DNA from: Calvatia gigantea
Lineage: Eukaryota > Basidiomycota > Agaricomycetes > Agaricales > Lycoperdaceae
Direction: 5' to 3'
Length of the DNA: 64,000 nucleotides
NCBI GenBank assembly: GCA_025093985.1
Contig: JACAAK010000007.1
Location: 1,860,001 to 1,924,000, forward strand
In this document: positions 1 through 10,677 of the stretch, in pieces
Position numbering within the stretch: the stretch's first letter is position 1
Layout: the number at the start of each line of letters is the position of its first letter
Made by a program: the position numbers and the translations under genes
The notes under the pieces: model-generated
Seen by the model: the letters and a program-made list of their open reading frames with translations, nothing else
Database searches by the model: none
Told to the model about the DNA's origin: nothing

Positions 1-244
1 TACATCACCGGGTAACACGAGTTTACCTTGACCTGGGCATAGGCCCTCTGTTTCATGCAGGTCGTCCGCGCGGCGAGCGATTAGGACAACATTCCACCCC
101 ACTTTCGACAACGCAATTGCTGTCGCCCTCCCGATGCCTAAGCTGTTTTCAGGACATTGTGGTATAGGGTAATATGAATGAAAAACACGTACCAGAAGAT
201 GCGCCAGTGATAATTGCGGTCTTTGTCGGATGAGCGCTAGCCAT
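1..244 (-). CDS. Short-chain dehydrogenase/reductase, 5' part (cut by window edge)
   Basis: Only the N-terminus is in the window. Translation from the ATG at 244 gives a short lead (MASAHPTKTAIITG) and the Rossmann cofactor motif TGASSGIG, with the motif split by an intron at 138-192 that starts GTACGTG and ends CTTAG. Downstream residues include RATAIALSKVGW and a second beta strand ending NVVLIARR. This order (beta1, TGxxxGxG, alpha, beta2 ending in Arg-Arg) is the classical SDR layout, and the arginines after beta2 would suit NADP(H). The catalytic Ser-Tyr-Lys region lies outside the window, so substrate and even activity cannot be judged. It is transcribed away from the CoA-transferase gene, with about 2.5 kb between them. 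Confidence 0.85.
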
Positions 245-2765
245 AGTGCACAATCCAGGAGAGCAAATGCTGTAATCAATTAATCAATGTTGTCATCGCC
301 CAATCAATTACTAGCATCAAACAAGATGAATCGCTGGGCATGACGTCACATCCCAGACCGATTCTCATCAGGTGATGCGGTGATACCTGTTGCAACTTTG
401 AAACAGGATCCACGGGCATTGCGATCTAGACAACCCTTCACCAAGCCCAGGCGTACCCAAAAAGCGTCGAGTAGTAGGCCATGAGTAGTGCGCGGAGTGC
501 TGAAAATTCGCTCTGGTTGAGGACGGCATCTATGGTCGAATACATGATGTCATCGATCCCGCCGCCAACCCCGTATTTTAACGCTGCGATTGATGCTCTT
601 AACCTCCTCCTTCATACACCATTGGTGGGAGAACCAAACGACGCGCCGCCCGCAATACCTTTGAAAGAGTTGTCGTCAGGCTCAGGTACCTCGTTTTCGG
701 AAGAAGATTGACTGAGAAACGGCTGTGAGTGGAGAGCCCCAACGAGAACTGTGTTGCAGCTGACGTTCTAGCTGTTGATTCGGCCATTACTAAATTCTGT
801 GGATGGAATCTACAGCGAACTGAGACCCTGCGACGAGTGGGTGGCTGTCCTGTTTCCTTCGCCTTGTCCCCCAATTCTTTCCACGGCTTTTTCGACGAAG
901 TTTATTGTCCGGTTCTCTAATTAGGATTAGGTGCACTTCTCGATAATTCCTAGGAAGAGTTAATCTTATTACCCGTCCTGCCAGTGGAAATCCCATGCAA
1001 CTGCGGCAGGGTTCATTCAATTATGTGACGAACCTTCTCGCAAGACAAAAATGCCAACAAACATCCAAGGGGCTTTTGATGGTGGCCACATACGCACACG
1101 GTTGGTACCTCCGTGTATGAAATGTCCGGTCTGGCGTTGCGCCAAATTCAGCTGGTGCTTCGGCCGATGCTGTAATTAAACGTAGCTACGATGGATATGC
1201 TTCTGTGGAACAACAGATTGAAAGTGGCTAGCTGCAAGTACTCTAGTGTCAATGCACCGAAAACGGGCAGTGGACATTTCTCAACATTTTGTGCTGGACA
1301 AATGCGTCGCGGGAAGTACACCTGAAGGGGGTAAAGCCACACCTTGGCGGCGTACTCTAGGGCGGCACAGGGGCCGGAGTGAGCTTGATACCGGGCGCTA
1401 CTGCCGACCTTGTTCTCTTTTCTATTCGATGTGGAGAAATCCACCCATTTACCTTCACTTCGGTTGCCTGGACCCGACATGATGCGTCCTGGGCTGACTG
1501 TGTGTAAGTGATGAAGGTGCCACAAATGCAATGGTTCCGCGGGGGTTGTATAGTCCGAAAAAAGACTTGAAGATGCCCCGGGCTGGGGCCGGGATATCAG
1601 GCCTCCCCTGAATAGTGTCGCCTCGTTGTGGACAAATCTTTCGTGCAATATGATGGACCTGTTATGTTACAGCAAAACCCATACCAGCCGGACGCTCTGG
1701 CACGAGGCACGGAGGGATTGTGGATATATGTAGGTAACGAGGGGGGAATTTAACGCAACCTCGGCAATTGAAGCAACATGTTTTGTAAACTGACGTCGCG
1801 GAAGTCGTCAGATGGGGCCATGTCCCCATCGGAAGGAATCATTCCGCCATCGCGATCTGAGCCTACCGTACCTTCTGCCCCAAATCCGGGATACATACCC
1901 AAGGCAACTGGGACAAGGTGCAAAAAGTGGCTGACAAGTTTTTGCACCCTGCGGCAGTACCAACCAGTTGAGGCAGTCAACGGTCTTCCACCCGATAGAT
2001 ATTAAGAACACTGTCTAGTGGGCTTTCCTCCATTAAAGAATCAGTTGACCTTTAAAGTGGATCCAGTCTAGAACTTTAAGGCCTCGGTACCAGATCCTGA
2101 GTCGGGTGCGTTCAATGGATCCTTGCAACAGGAAACGGCCACCCAAACATTGAACCCCGTGCTTGGTCCCTTAGTATTGGGCGTTGGCGGCTGCGGTAGA
2201 CTCTAGACCCAGAACGACTGAATAGAATTCTCGGGTCCACAGTCAGTGTTTCGACAAGTTCAAGGCAGATCAATGCTGACAGGAGTGTCGCCGGATTTAC
2301 GACGATTCGAGAGAAGGTCGAGGAGATTCATCGGTATCAAGCAAGCGCTCGCAGCATCGTAGGCAAACCCTGGAAAGACTGCGCCGGACAGGTTCCAACA
2401 TAGGGGGACATGGAATATGCTTTCCTTCGTCTCCTTTGCCTGCTCGGGCTGTCATATGGTGTAGTGTGAAGTGAAACTGCGCGGGGAGTGAGTACTCAAA
2501 CGACATGTCATATGGTCCACGCCCCGTGAAGTAGATGCAGTGGGTGGTTTTTTTAATGAGTAGTTGGCTGCAACGGGTTTGCAAGCGCCGCAAGATGCAA
2601 GATGGGTACTTAATTTTCCGATTCCGGTTCCGGGTCTGAGCCCATCAACAGACCGGCTTTGTGAAACGCCGGTCCAGCTGGGGCTCCGGTCCTCCGGATA
2701 ATGCCCTACTAGCGCTGCTCGGGAGGACGGTTGTTATTTCCACGGTTTCTTGCGCGCGAGAAGCC
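245..2765. other. Intergenic stretch without a supportable gene
   Basis: This 2.5 kb divergent interval between the dehydrogenase and CoA-transferase genes holds only short open frames. The longest, about 166 codons at 1148-1648 on the minus strand, begins at TTG and shows no recognisable composition or splice structure. I see no tRNA, terminal inverted repeats or simple-sequence array. It should contain the promoters of both flanking genes, but I could not assign a clear TATA box. Confidence 0.6.
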
Positions 2766-4844
2766 ATGTTGCCTGTTCTTGCACGAGCAACGAGGTGCAG
2801 CCCAGCGCGGACAATTCGTCAGGGAGTAATACCAGCTGCAAGCGATTGGCTTCCGACATTGGGCTACCGCTACGTGAAGCGATACCAAACTGCTTCTGGC
2901 TCTCAACCACCACCCCAGAGCGCGCACCCTTATGGACCTGGGATATCCCCGCCTTTGAAGGGCATCAAGATCTTGGATTTGACACGCGTGTTGGCTGGAC
3001 CGACTGCGACTATGCTTCTGGCAGACCTGGGAGCCGATGTTATCAAGGTTGAGGAAGTTACTCGAGGTGACGACACTCGTAAGTTAGGTTTGTGCTCATT
3101 TTGGAATCCAGTTGCTCAGCGTTGTCTAGGCTCATGGCATCCGCCTGCTGCACCCCTTGTGGATGACGCTCCGGCCCCGTCGAGCCACCTTCCACCGGAG
3201 TCAGCGTATTTCCTTGCTATCAATCGCAACAAGCGTTCTGTCACTGTAAACTTCAAAACGCCTAAAGGACTCGAGATCGTTCATAAGTTGGTCAAAAGTG
3301 CCGACATATTAGTGGAGAACTTTGTGTCCGGAAAGTTGGCGACCCTGGGTCTGGGCTGGGAGGACTGCAAGAGGCTGAATGATCGGCTGATCTATGCGTC
3401 CATTACAGGTGGGGTTTTCATTATTCATGACTATGGACTAGTCAATGACTGGCGTTCCTTCAACAGGTTATGGTCAAACAGGACCATATCGAGAAGCGGC
3501 TGGTTACGACGTGATCATTGAGGCAGAGGCAGGGCTCATGCATATGTGGGTCTGGAATGTGCTTCTACTTGCTGTTAAATGCCAGGCATGTTGATTCATG
3601 TGCCCACGAATGGTTTAGAACAGGAGAATCGGACCGTCCACCGTGCAAAGTAGGCGTGGCGGCCACCGACATTGCAACTGGCTTATACGCTCATGGTGCT
3701 ATCATGGCCGCCCTCTTATCGCGCCAGCAAACCGGTAAGGGCGCATGGATAGATTGCAACTTATTCGAGACCCAGGTGGGTCATACGAGCCTGTCAAGCG
3801 GTCATTAGATTTCTCACAATGTTGTCCGGTGTGGTGCCAGATAGCGGGGCTCGCAAATATCTCTTCCAATTATCTTATTGCGGGGCAGGAAGCCTCACGT
3901 CATGGAACTGCGCATCCCTCTGTTGTGCCCTATCAAGTATTCCCATGCCGGGACGGTTTCCTTATGATCGGCGCAGGCAACAACAAGCAGGTTTGTCGTT
4001 TCATTAGGGCTAAGGGACGTTTTATCAACTCATGAACGTTATTTGCCCCGTGTTACCTCAATTACCTCAATCCTCGGACCATTCAATCGCACGACATTCG
4101 CGTAGTTCAAACTCTTGGCCGAAAAGGTATTAGAAGACCCCTCGCTTTCGACTGATCCCAAGTTTATTAGCAACGATGCAAGGGTCAGAAATCGGACGGA
4201 GCTTGTAAAACTCATCTCAGATAAATTGATGCAGCATGATCGTGACTATTGGCTCAAGAGATTAACTGGGCTCGGGTATGTGTTTTGTATTGTCCAGTAC
4301 ATATCAAGGAGCGTCGTAAACCGCTCGGATGGCTATCCCAAAAGGAATTCTCCCTTTTCTCCGGTCGAGATGCTGATTGCTAGGGTCGACAGAATACCAT
4401 TTGGGCCTATCAACAACATTCAACAGACCTTTGAACACCCCCAGGTAAGACAGGGGTGAACCCTTTAAGCAACGTGGAGTGGAAGGTATGGAATTTACTG
4501 ATTGGGGGTGGGGTTATTTTAGGCGGTTGCACGCCAAGTGACGGTGGAAGTGGAAGTAAGTGATTGAAAGATCATGGTGGGAGAGGTTCATTCACTGATG
4601 TATTCATCTGACAGCATCCTCGAGCGGGCAAGATCAAGCTGGTTGCGCCGGCAGTTTCATACAATGGGCAGAGAATGCCGGTGCGCCTGCCACCACCATG
4701 GCTGTCAGAACACACAGAAGAGGTGGGTGAAGTGGCGCTGTTAGATGAAGTTAGATATGAAATGATCTGCCGGCCTAGGTGTTGACAGAGCTTGGGTATT
4801 CGGCTGAGCGCATTGAAGAATTACGTGTGAAAGGGATAGTATGA
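2766..4844 (+). CDS. SUGCT: Succinyl-CoA:glutarate CoA-transferase-like class III CoA-transferase, probably mitochondrial
   Basis: Ten exons splice into about 471 residues. Residues 1-55 are Arg-rich and lack acidic residues, as in a mitochondrial presequence. The family core follows: [18 protein letters not shown], then [17 protein letters not shown], then the [16 protein letters not shown] segment, [17 protein letters not shown] (the Asp at the position of the family's catalytic aspartate region), and [11 protein letters not shown]. Later come [32 protein letters not shown] and VPFGPINN-type residues, then a C-terminal [12 protein letters not shown]. These match class III (CaiB/BaiF) CoA-transferases, and the order and spacing are closest to vertebrate SUGCT, which transfers CoA from succinyl-CoA to glutarate in lysine/tryptophan breakdown. 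The start at 2766 is the first in-frame ATG; the frame upstream opens only with GTG. Substrate choice among class III enzymes is inferred. Confidence 0.9.
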
Positions 4845-5186
4845 GGTGGACGGAGCCGGCGATATGGGCGGGACGAATGGCGTGCGAGTTGGATAGCCAT
4901 GTCGAGTAGTTGTATTGTCAGATTAGTTAGGGGTGACGGTGGGTGACAGAAGCATCACGGGATGCCGTATTTGAAAGGCGTCGATCACATGGCATTCTAA
5001 GGATGACGTCGTTGTGACAAGGAAGTTGCAGGGAACGGAGGTGTGTGACGAGCGGCAGGAGCCGAGATGTTATAGAGGACGGACCGCTTAGAGGGGAGCT
5101 TGCTTGTGTTGATAATCAATCCTCATTCTCTTGCCTTTTCTTATTTCCTTCAAAGGCCACTCTGCTTCTGCCCATCGTCCACCTTC
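4845..5186. other. Intergenic, CoA-transferase to YPD1-like gene
   Basis: About 340 bases between two plus-strand genes. The last 80 bases before the ATG at 5187 are pyrimidine-rich (CTCTTGCCTTTTC...), common in basidiomycete promoters. No TATA box, repeat or RNA gene was seen. Confidence 0.5.
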
Positions 5187-6046
5187 ATGCCTGCTGCTGC
5201 AGAACGTGCAAGACCTCCCCAATCCCTCTCTATTCGTGAGGTACCCAGGAGACAGAGTCCTCCCCCCTACAACAAATCTCCCAACGCCAAGTCGCCACCA
5301 CCGCCGCCACTGTCCTCAACAACACCAAAGGCCTTACTCAGTCCTAGAACAAAGAAGCCTCTTCCCAGTCCGCCTCTTGAGCCAGATGTAGGGCAATTCG
5401 ATAGGACAGAACTTAAACCCAGGTCTCCGTCTCCAGTCAGACCCGAACCTGACCGAGAGCCCAAACGTGAGTCTAGAACCGAACCCCAACTTCAAGTGGG
5501 AGACAAAGCGGAAGAATTAAAACAAGGGCGGGAGCAGGAGGAACAGGAGGTGAGTGGCACATCGATCAAAATGGAAGTTATCTCGTTAATCGTTCCTAGG
5601 CTGATATCATTGATATGGACATCTTCCAACAAATACTCGAGCTCGACGAAGATGACGACGATCGTGAGTTCTCACGGGAGATGGTCTACGACTTCTTCAG
5701 ACAGGTGGAAGATACTTTTGGCAAGATGGACCAGGCTTTGTACGTATCCATTCACCCATGTCCACCAGTACTCTCCTTCAACTGTGTCTCTCGCAGGGAG
5801 AAAAAAGACCCCAAAACGCTTTCGGACTTAGGGCATTTCCTCAAAGGCTCTTCCGCTGCCCTCGGACTCTGCAAGGTGCAGGCCTCGTGCGAAACAATTC
5901 AGCATTATGGTAAATTACGCGATGAAGATGCTGGTCGTGATATTACACCCCAGGAGGCCCTGAAGCATATTGAGGCCCGCCTGAGCCAGGTCAAAAGGGA
6001 ATATGGATCAGCAGAGAAGTGGCTAAAGAAATTCTATTCACATTAG
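5187..6046 (+). CDS. YPD1: Histidine-containing phosphotransfer (HPt) protein, YPD1/Spy1 type
   Basis: Three exons (5187-5549, 5600-5739, 5797-6046) give about 250 residues. The first 120 residues are low-complexity, rich in Pro, Ser, Arg and Glu, with no domain I recognise. The C-terminal 130 residues form the HPt four-helix bundle: an acidic helix around IIDMDIFQQILELDEDDDD, then FFRQVEDTFGKMD, and the diagnostic LGHFLKGSSAALGL, whose histidine would accept phosphate from a sensor kinase receiver domain and pass it to a response regulator (the SLN1-YPD1-SSK1/SKN7 type osmotic and oxidative stress relay). The family is normally around 150-170 residues, so the proline-rich N-terminal extension is unusual, although the frame into the HPt core is continuous. 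Fungi usually carry a single copy. Confidence 0.92.
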
Positions 6047-6710
6047 TCGCCATGAGGAGACGATCTATCGGATGGCAATGAGGGCCGGATTCGGGGTGGA
6101 GGGTGTTACGCATAGAGATATGCCTCGTTGCATCGATTTTTCATGACCACCCGCCGTGATTCTTTATGACGGCTGGACGACCGGACAGGATTTTTCCATT
6201 CGCAAACTGCAGGGGGAATGTTCGATTTGTATTGCTTTGTGTGTAACATCATTGTTGACCAGGAAAGATCCGTAGGCGGGGGGGTACGAGCCCCGATGGG
6301 TGATCAGAGGTGTTAGCTTCTCAGTCTATGGACCAGTTATTGAGGTCGGTCATCAGGAGCAACGTGCTTGGTGGTCACACACTTATTTGAGTTTACCATC
6401 TATCTTCCTGTGGTGCTGCTTTTTTATCTCTTCTTTTCTTTTCACCAATTGCTCCGGTTACTTGTATGTGTTGTTACTGCCTGTAAACCTGCCACAAAAC
6501 CGCCGACCCTTCGCCACGGGTGAGGGGATTTTGTACCCTTGTTGATTTAATCGATTATCCGTGTACGTTTGCACCCTCTTCTTTTTGTTGCCACTTGGGG
6601 TATAATTGTGTTATCCATTGAGCCCATATCATTACGTCATAACTCTTCGCGGTACACGTGATTACAACGCCCAATTAGCCGACGCGTTAGATCTCTTCCA
6701 AGTCCCACCC
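6047..6710. other. Intergenic, YPD1-like gene to CHL1
   Basis: About 660 bases. It contains the YPD1 3' region and the CHL1 promoter. An E-box-like CACGTG sits at about 6655, some 55 bases before the CHL1 ATG. The in-frame codons upstream of the ATG at 6711 open only with GTG. No other gene was seen. Confidence 0.5.
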
Positions 6711-9700
6711 ATGGCTCTCCATCTTGAGACACCCGACGTTTTTCCTGCGTTTCCGTATGATACACCATATTCTATTCAGACTGACCTTATGCGCCACCTT
6801 TATGAGGCAATTGAAAAGCGGGCTGTCACGATTGTAGAGAGTCCCACAGGAACCGTGAGTGTCGCGTCCGAGTTATCACGCTTCACAGTCTAATGGCAAC
6901 CCTAGGGTAAAACGTTGAGTCTATTGACAGCTGCTTTGACTTGGTTAGAAGACGAAAAAAACCGTGCCAGAAAGGGCAAGATGAAGGAAATGTTGGGCGA
7001 TGAAGGCGCGACAAATGGTTGTCAATTTTTTCGGATTTAAACATCCACTGCTTTTGCTAACTATTAACGAAGCAAAGGAGTGGGTCATCGAACAGACAAG
7101 GGAGAGGATCCGAAGGCAGCTGGAGGCAGATCACCAGGCGTATCAAGAGCGACTGCAAGCTGCCAGGAAGAGGGAAGAGTCGATGCGACGAATGACTCGC
7201 GCAAGAGTTCTTAAAAAGCCAGTAAGATCCTGTGTTCCATCGACTCGAATATTCGTTGACACTTGATAGAAATGGAATGATGGAAATTTGAAAGGGGGCA
7301 AAAACAAGGAAGCCGTAGTCGAAGAGGAGGATGACGATCGTTTCTTGCCTGACAACAACGATGAACACAGGGACGAGGACGAGGTGTATATCTCTCCTGC
7401 GTTGCAATTGTTGATGAACAGGTATGTCCTTTCGTACCCACTGTATGGGTTTAGTGGCTTGATGGATTGTCTAGGGTGGATAGACCGTCATGGTCTGGCG
7501 ATAACGACATAGAGGAAACGACATGTACAAAAATCTACTATGCTTCACGGACGCATTCTCAGCTGTCGCAGGTTCTTCCGGAACTACGAAGGCTTAAGTT
7601 GCTGCCAGCTTCTGTTGAGAACTTCCATCCAGCAACGGAAGTACGGACTCCATTTATTCCGCAGAAACGAAGATTAGACGACCGAGATGAGGACCCAAGT
7701 TCAGTAATAACGCGTGCAGTCGCTTTGGGTTCGCGCAAACAGCTCTGTATCAATGATCAGTTGCGCACTAAAAGTCGGGACCTTGATGAGTCGTGTAGGG
7801 AGCTCCTGGGTGGTTGGTCTTGTGAATTATTTTTTGTCAGGGTGGCCACTCATAGTTTTGATCATTCACAATTCTGATAGAGAAAGGTGACAAGCGCTGT
7901 TCGTACTTACCGCCGCTGGGCGAAGACATTAAGATGATCGACTTCAGAGACCAAATTCTGGCAACACCGAAAGATATTGAAGATCTCGCAGAAGCAGGTC
8001 GTCTGGCTGGCACGTGTCCGTACTTCGGATCTCGTCGTGCAATTCCTCAAGCAGAAGTGCGTGTAACTATTTTATCGATGATTTCCATTCTGATCTCCGC
8101 AGCCAGTTAGTCACCCTGCCGTATAACCTGCTCCTACAGAAGTCCGCGAGGGAAGCCCTTGGAATAGACCTCAAAGATCAGATAGTCGTGATCGATGAAG
8201 CTCACAGTAAGTTGCCTTTCTTGTCTCTCTTCTCTTATAATGAAAATGTTTTATGCAAGATTTAATACCTACACTTCTATCTTTGTCGACGGTTCGGCTC
8301 CCCTACCACCTTTTGGATACTTCGTTACAACAAGTATGCACTTACGTATCGAAATTTCGTACAAGGCTTTCAGCAGCCAACATGGTGCACTTGAAACGTT
8401 TAGTGGTATTTTTGGATGCATTGAAGAAGTTCGTGGTTCAGTGGAAGGAGGCCAAGTGCAACGAGCGATCACAAGGGAATCGAGTGGACATCCTCACTGT
8501 CGCTGAACTTCTCGAGAGGATGGGAAGGAAAGCTGCTGGGATCAATTTGCTAGAGGTGGAAAAGTACCTCAAGGAGAGCAGGGTAAGGCAACAGTTAAAA
8601 TATCCTCTCTCGATATATTTCGTCTCACCCTGCTAGGTCGCGCGCAAAATATCAGGTTATGCTGTCAAGCAGGCCGAGAAGGACGCTGGTAAGTTGTTTC
8701 CTTTTACTGATAGCATATATTTATACCCGCGCAGCAGATTCTGGTACACGACTTAGAAAGGGTCAGACCTCCCCATTACACGTTGTGGAAGATTTCATGC
8801 TTTCTCTGACAAGTACTAGTGATGGTATATCGCTGATTGTGTGCTCATTGGAAAAATATTCACTTGTTATTTTTAGATGGGCGAGTAACCCTTGCCCTCA
8901 TCGGTGCACGAGGCCAAGAAGAGGTGGAGATTAAGTACCAGCTTTTGAACCCTGCACCCAGTTTCATCGATGTTTTGGACGAAGCCAGGTCTGTTGTCCT
9001 TGCTGGAGGGACCATGTCGCCGGTCAGCGTTTTTGACAGACAAATCTTGGCCAATCTTTGAATTTCGACTTTAGATATCTGATGTGATCGACCAGCTATT
9101 TTTGCACCTGCCCCTCGAACGTATCACAACCTTTTCTTGTGGTCACATAATCCCCGAGAAGAATCTACAAGCCCTCGTTGTGAGTAAAAGTCCGCGGGGA
9201 AACGACCTCGAGTATAAAGCGGACAAACAGGGTGATCCTACTGTCGTAAGTAGGTAAATTTGCTTTGTCAGATATTTCTGATTGATCTCTTTCCGTGTGC
9301 CAGATCGCGGAGTTGGGTCAGATCTTGTTGAATCTCGCAAATGTTATACCGGGTGGTGTTGTAGTGTTCTTTCCTTCGTATAGCTTCTTGAAGGCCGCAA
9401 AGGGTGTTTGGGAAGGTGGTCGAACCCTGGAGAGGTTTTGGGTGAAACGAGAGGTGAGCCCACTGTTTTCTAGCAGGTTAGTCAGTTTGACGTTGACGCT
9501 CGTCGAGGTATTCTTTGAGCCCGATGAATCCACCGATGTGGAGCGAGTTTTAGATGGTTATGCTACTGCCACGGTGAAAATCATGATATGTCATGGCCGG
9601 AGCGAGGGTACTGACTCGTTATGTTTTTCGACAGGCATCTCCGCCGCCCGGCAAGAAGGGCGCCATTCTCTTCGCCGTGATAGGAGCGAAGCTCTCGGAG

Positions 9701-10147
9701 GGACTGAATTTCAGTGATGATTTGGCGCGGGCGGTGATAATTATTGGGCTCCCTTTCGCCAATCTGGGATCTCCAGAGCTGAAAGAACGGTTGAAATACG
9801 TGAACCAGCTCGAGGAAAAAAGGGGGATCAAAAGAGAAAAGGGACAGAAGGATGCCGCCGCCGAGCTGTACGAAAACATGTGTATGAACGCAGTTAATCA
9901 AAGTATCGGTGAGTGATTGCAGTGACTGGTATGGTCGCGGGTCAACCAGCTGAGTGGGGTTATCTTAGGTCGTGCGATACGCCATAAAGATGATTGGGCA
10001 TCTTTGGTTCTGTTGGATCGACGCTACGCGTCCCAGGCAATTCGCAAGAAGTTACCGAAATGGATTGGGAACCGGCTTTTTATTTCGGAGGGGTTCGGAC
10101 AAACGATGAAGCAGCTGGGCCAGTTTTACAAGGAGAAAAAGGGCTAA
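6711..10147 (+). CDS. CHL1: ATP-dependent DNA helicase of the CHL1/DDX11 family (XPD-like, Fe-S)
   Basis: A many-exon gene (at least a dozen short introns) encoding roughly 850 residues. Superfamily 2 XPD-group motifs appear in order: Walker A SPTGTGKTLS near residue 45, split by the first intron; the motif Ia region YYASRTHSQLSQ; a cysteine set (KQLCIND, ESCREL, KRCSYLP, GTCPYFGSR) matching the 4Fe-4S domain; DEAH in VVIDEAH; AGGTMSP; FFPSYSFL; GAKLSEGLNF; and the motif VI region QSIGRAIRHKDDWA. Family proteins unwind DNA at replication forks and help establish sister-chromatid cohesion in the nucleus. The fit to CHL1 rather than XPD or FANCJ rests on the SRTHSQL context, the long charged insert before it and the C-terminal GRAIRHKDDWASLVLLD segment. 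All landmark motifs are intact. Confidence 0.93.
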
Positions 10148-10677
10148 GGACGTCTACCCCTCACTAGCCCATTTGTTACAGCGGTAGCACAGGCATAAAT
10201 GTTTTTTGTCCTCCGCGCACATACACTATAAACTTCTGGTTAACATGTAAGATTTTATGGCATGATGCATTGATGGCGATGGCTCGTTCATCAATTTCCA
10301 CCGCGTTAGCTGGACCAACGCTCCGAAAGCGGGACGTCGGCGTTGTAGCACGCTGAAACACTGGAGCTTTTGACGAATATCAGGTGTTACCCTCCTTGGT
10401 ATACAAGTAAGACGACTTAGGTGCTGTGTGTTGCGGGATTACATAGGAGGTGTAAGGATGGGGATCTAATTTAGAGGGATTTCCAAGCCTCGCGTCCCTT
10501 AGCGACCGAACCTGACAGGCTTGACCAAATAACACAATCTTTTCGTCTTCTCCACGCGCCCATCCTCTCCGTCTCCACCTCCATCTTTCATTTTCACCCA
10601 AAAATACTTTTCATTCTTACCGCGGACGCCGTCGGTTTGTTCTTTGATATCCGCCCGGCGTTACACATTATGCAAAG
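10148..10677. other. Intergenic, CHL1 to the 10.7 kb gene
   Basis: About 530 bases between two plus-strand genes. The last 150 bases are pyrimidine-rich on the plus strand (CGTCTCCACCTCCATC, TTTTCATTCTTACC), consistent with a promoter. No RNA gene, repeat or credible extra coding exon was seen. Confidence 0.5.

Noticed and set aside
1148..1648. 166-codon minus-strand frame
   Set aside because: It opens with TTG, has no domain, splice context or protein-like pattern, and lies in a gap with no other coding signal.
2661..2765. Earlier start for the CoA-transferase at 2661
   Set aside because: It is a GTG codon; the first in-frame ATG at 2766 leaves a good mitochondrial presequence.
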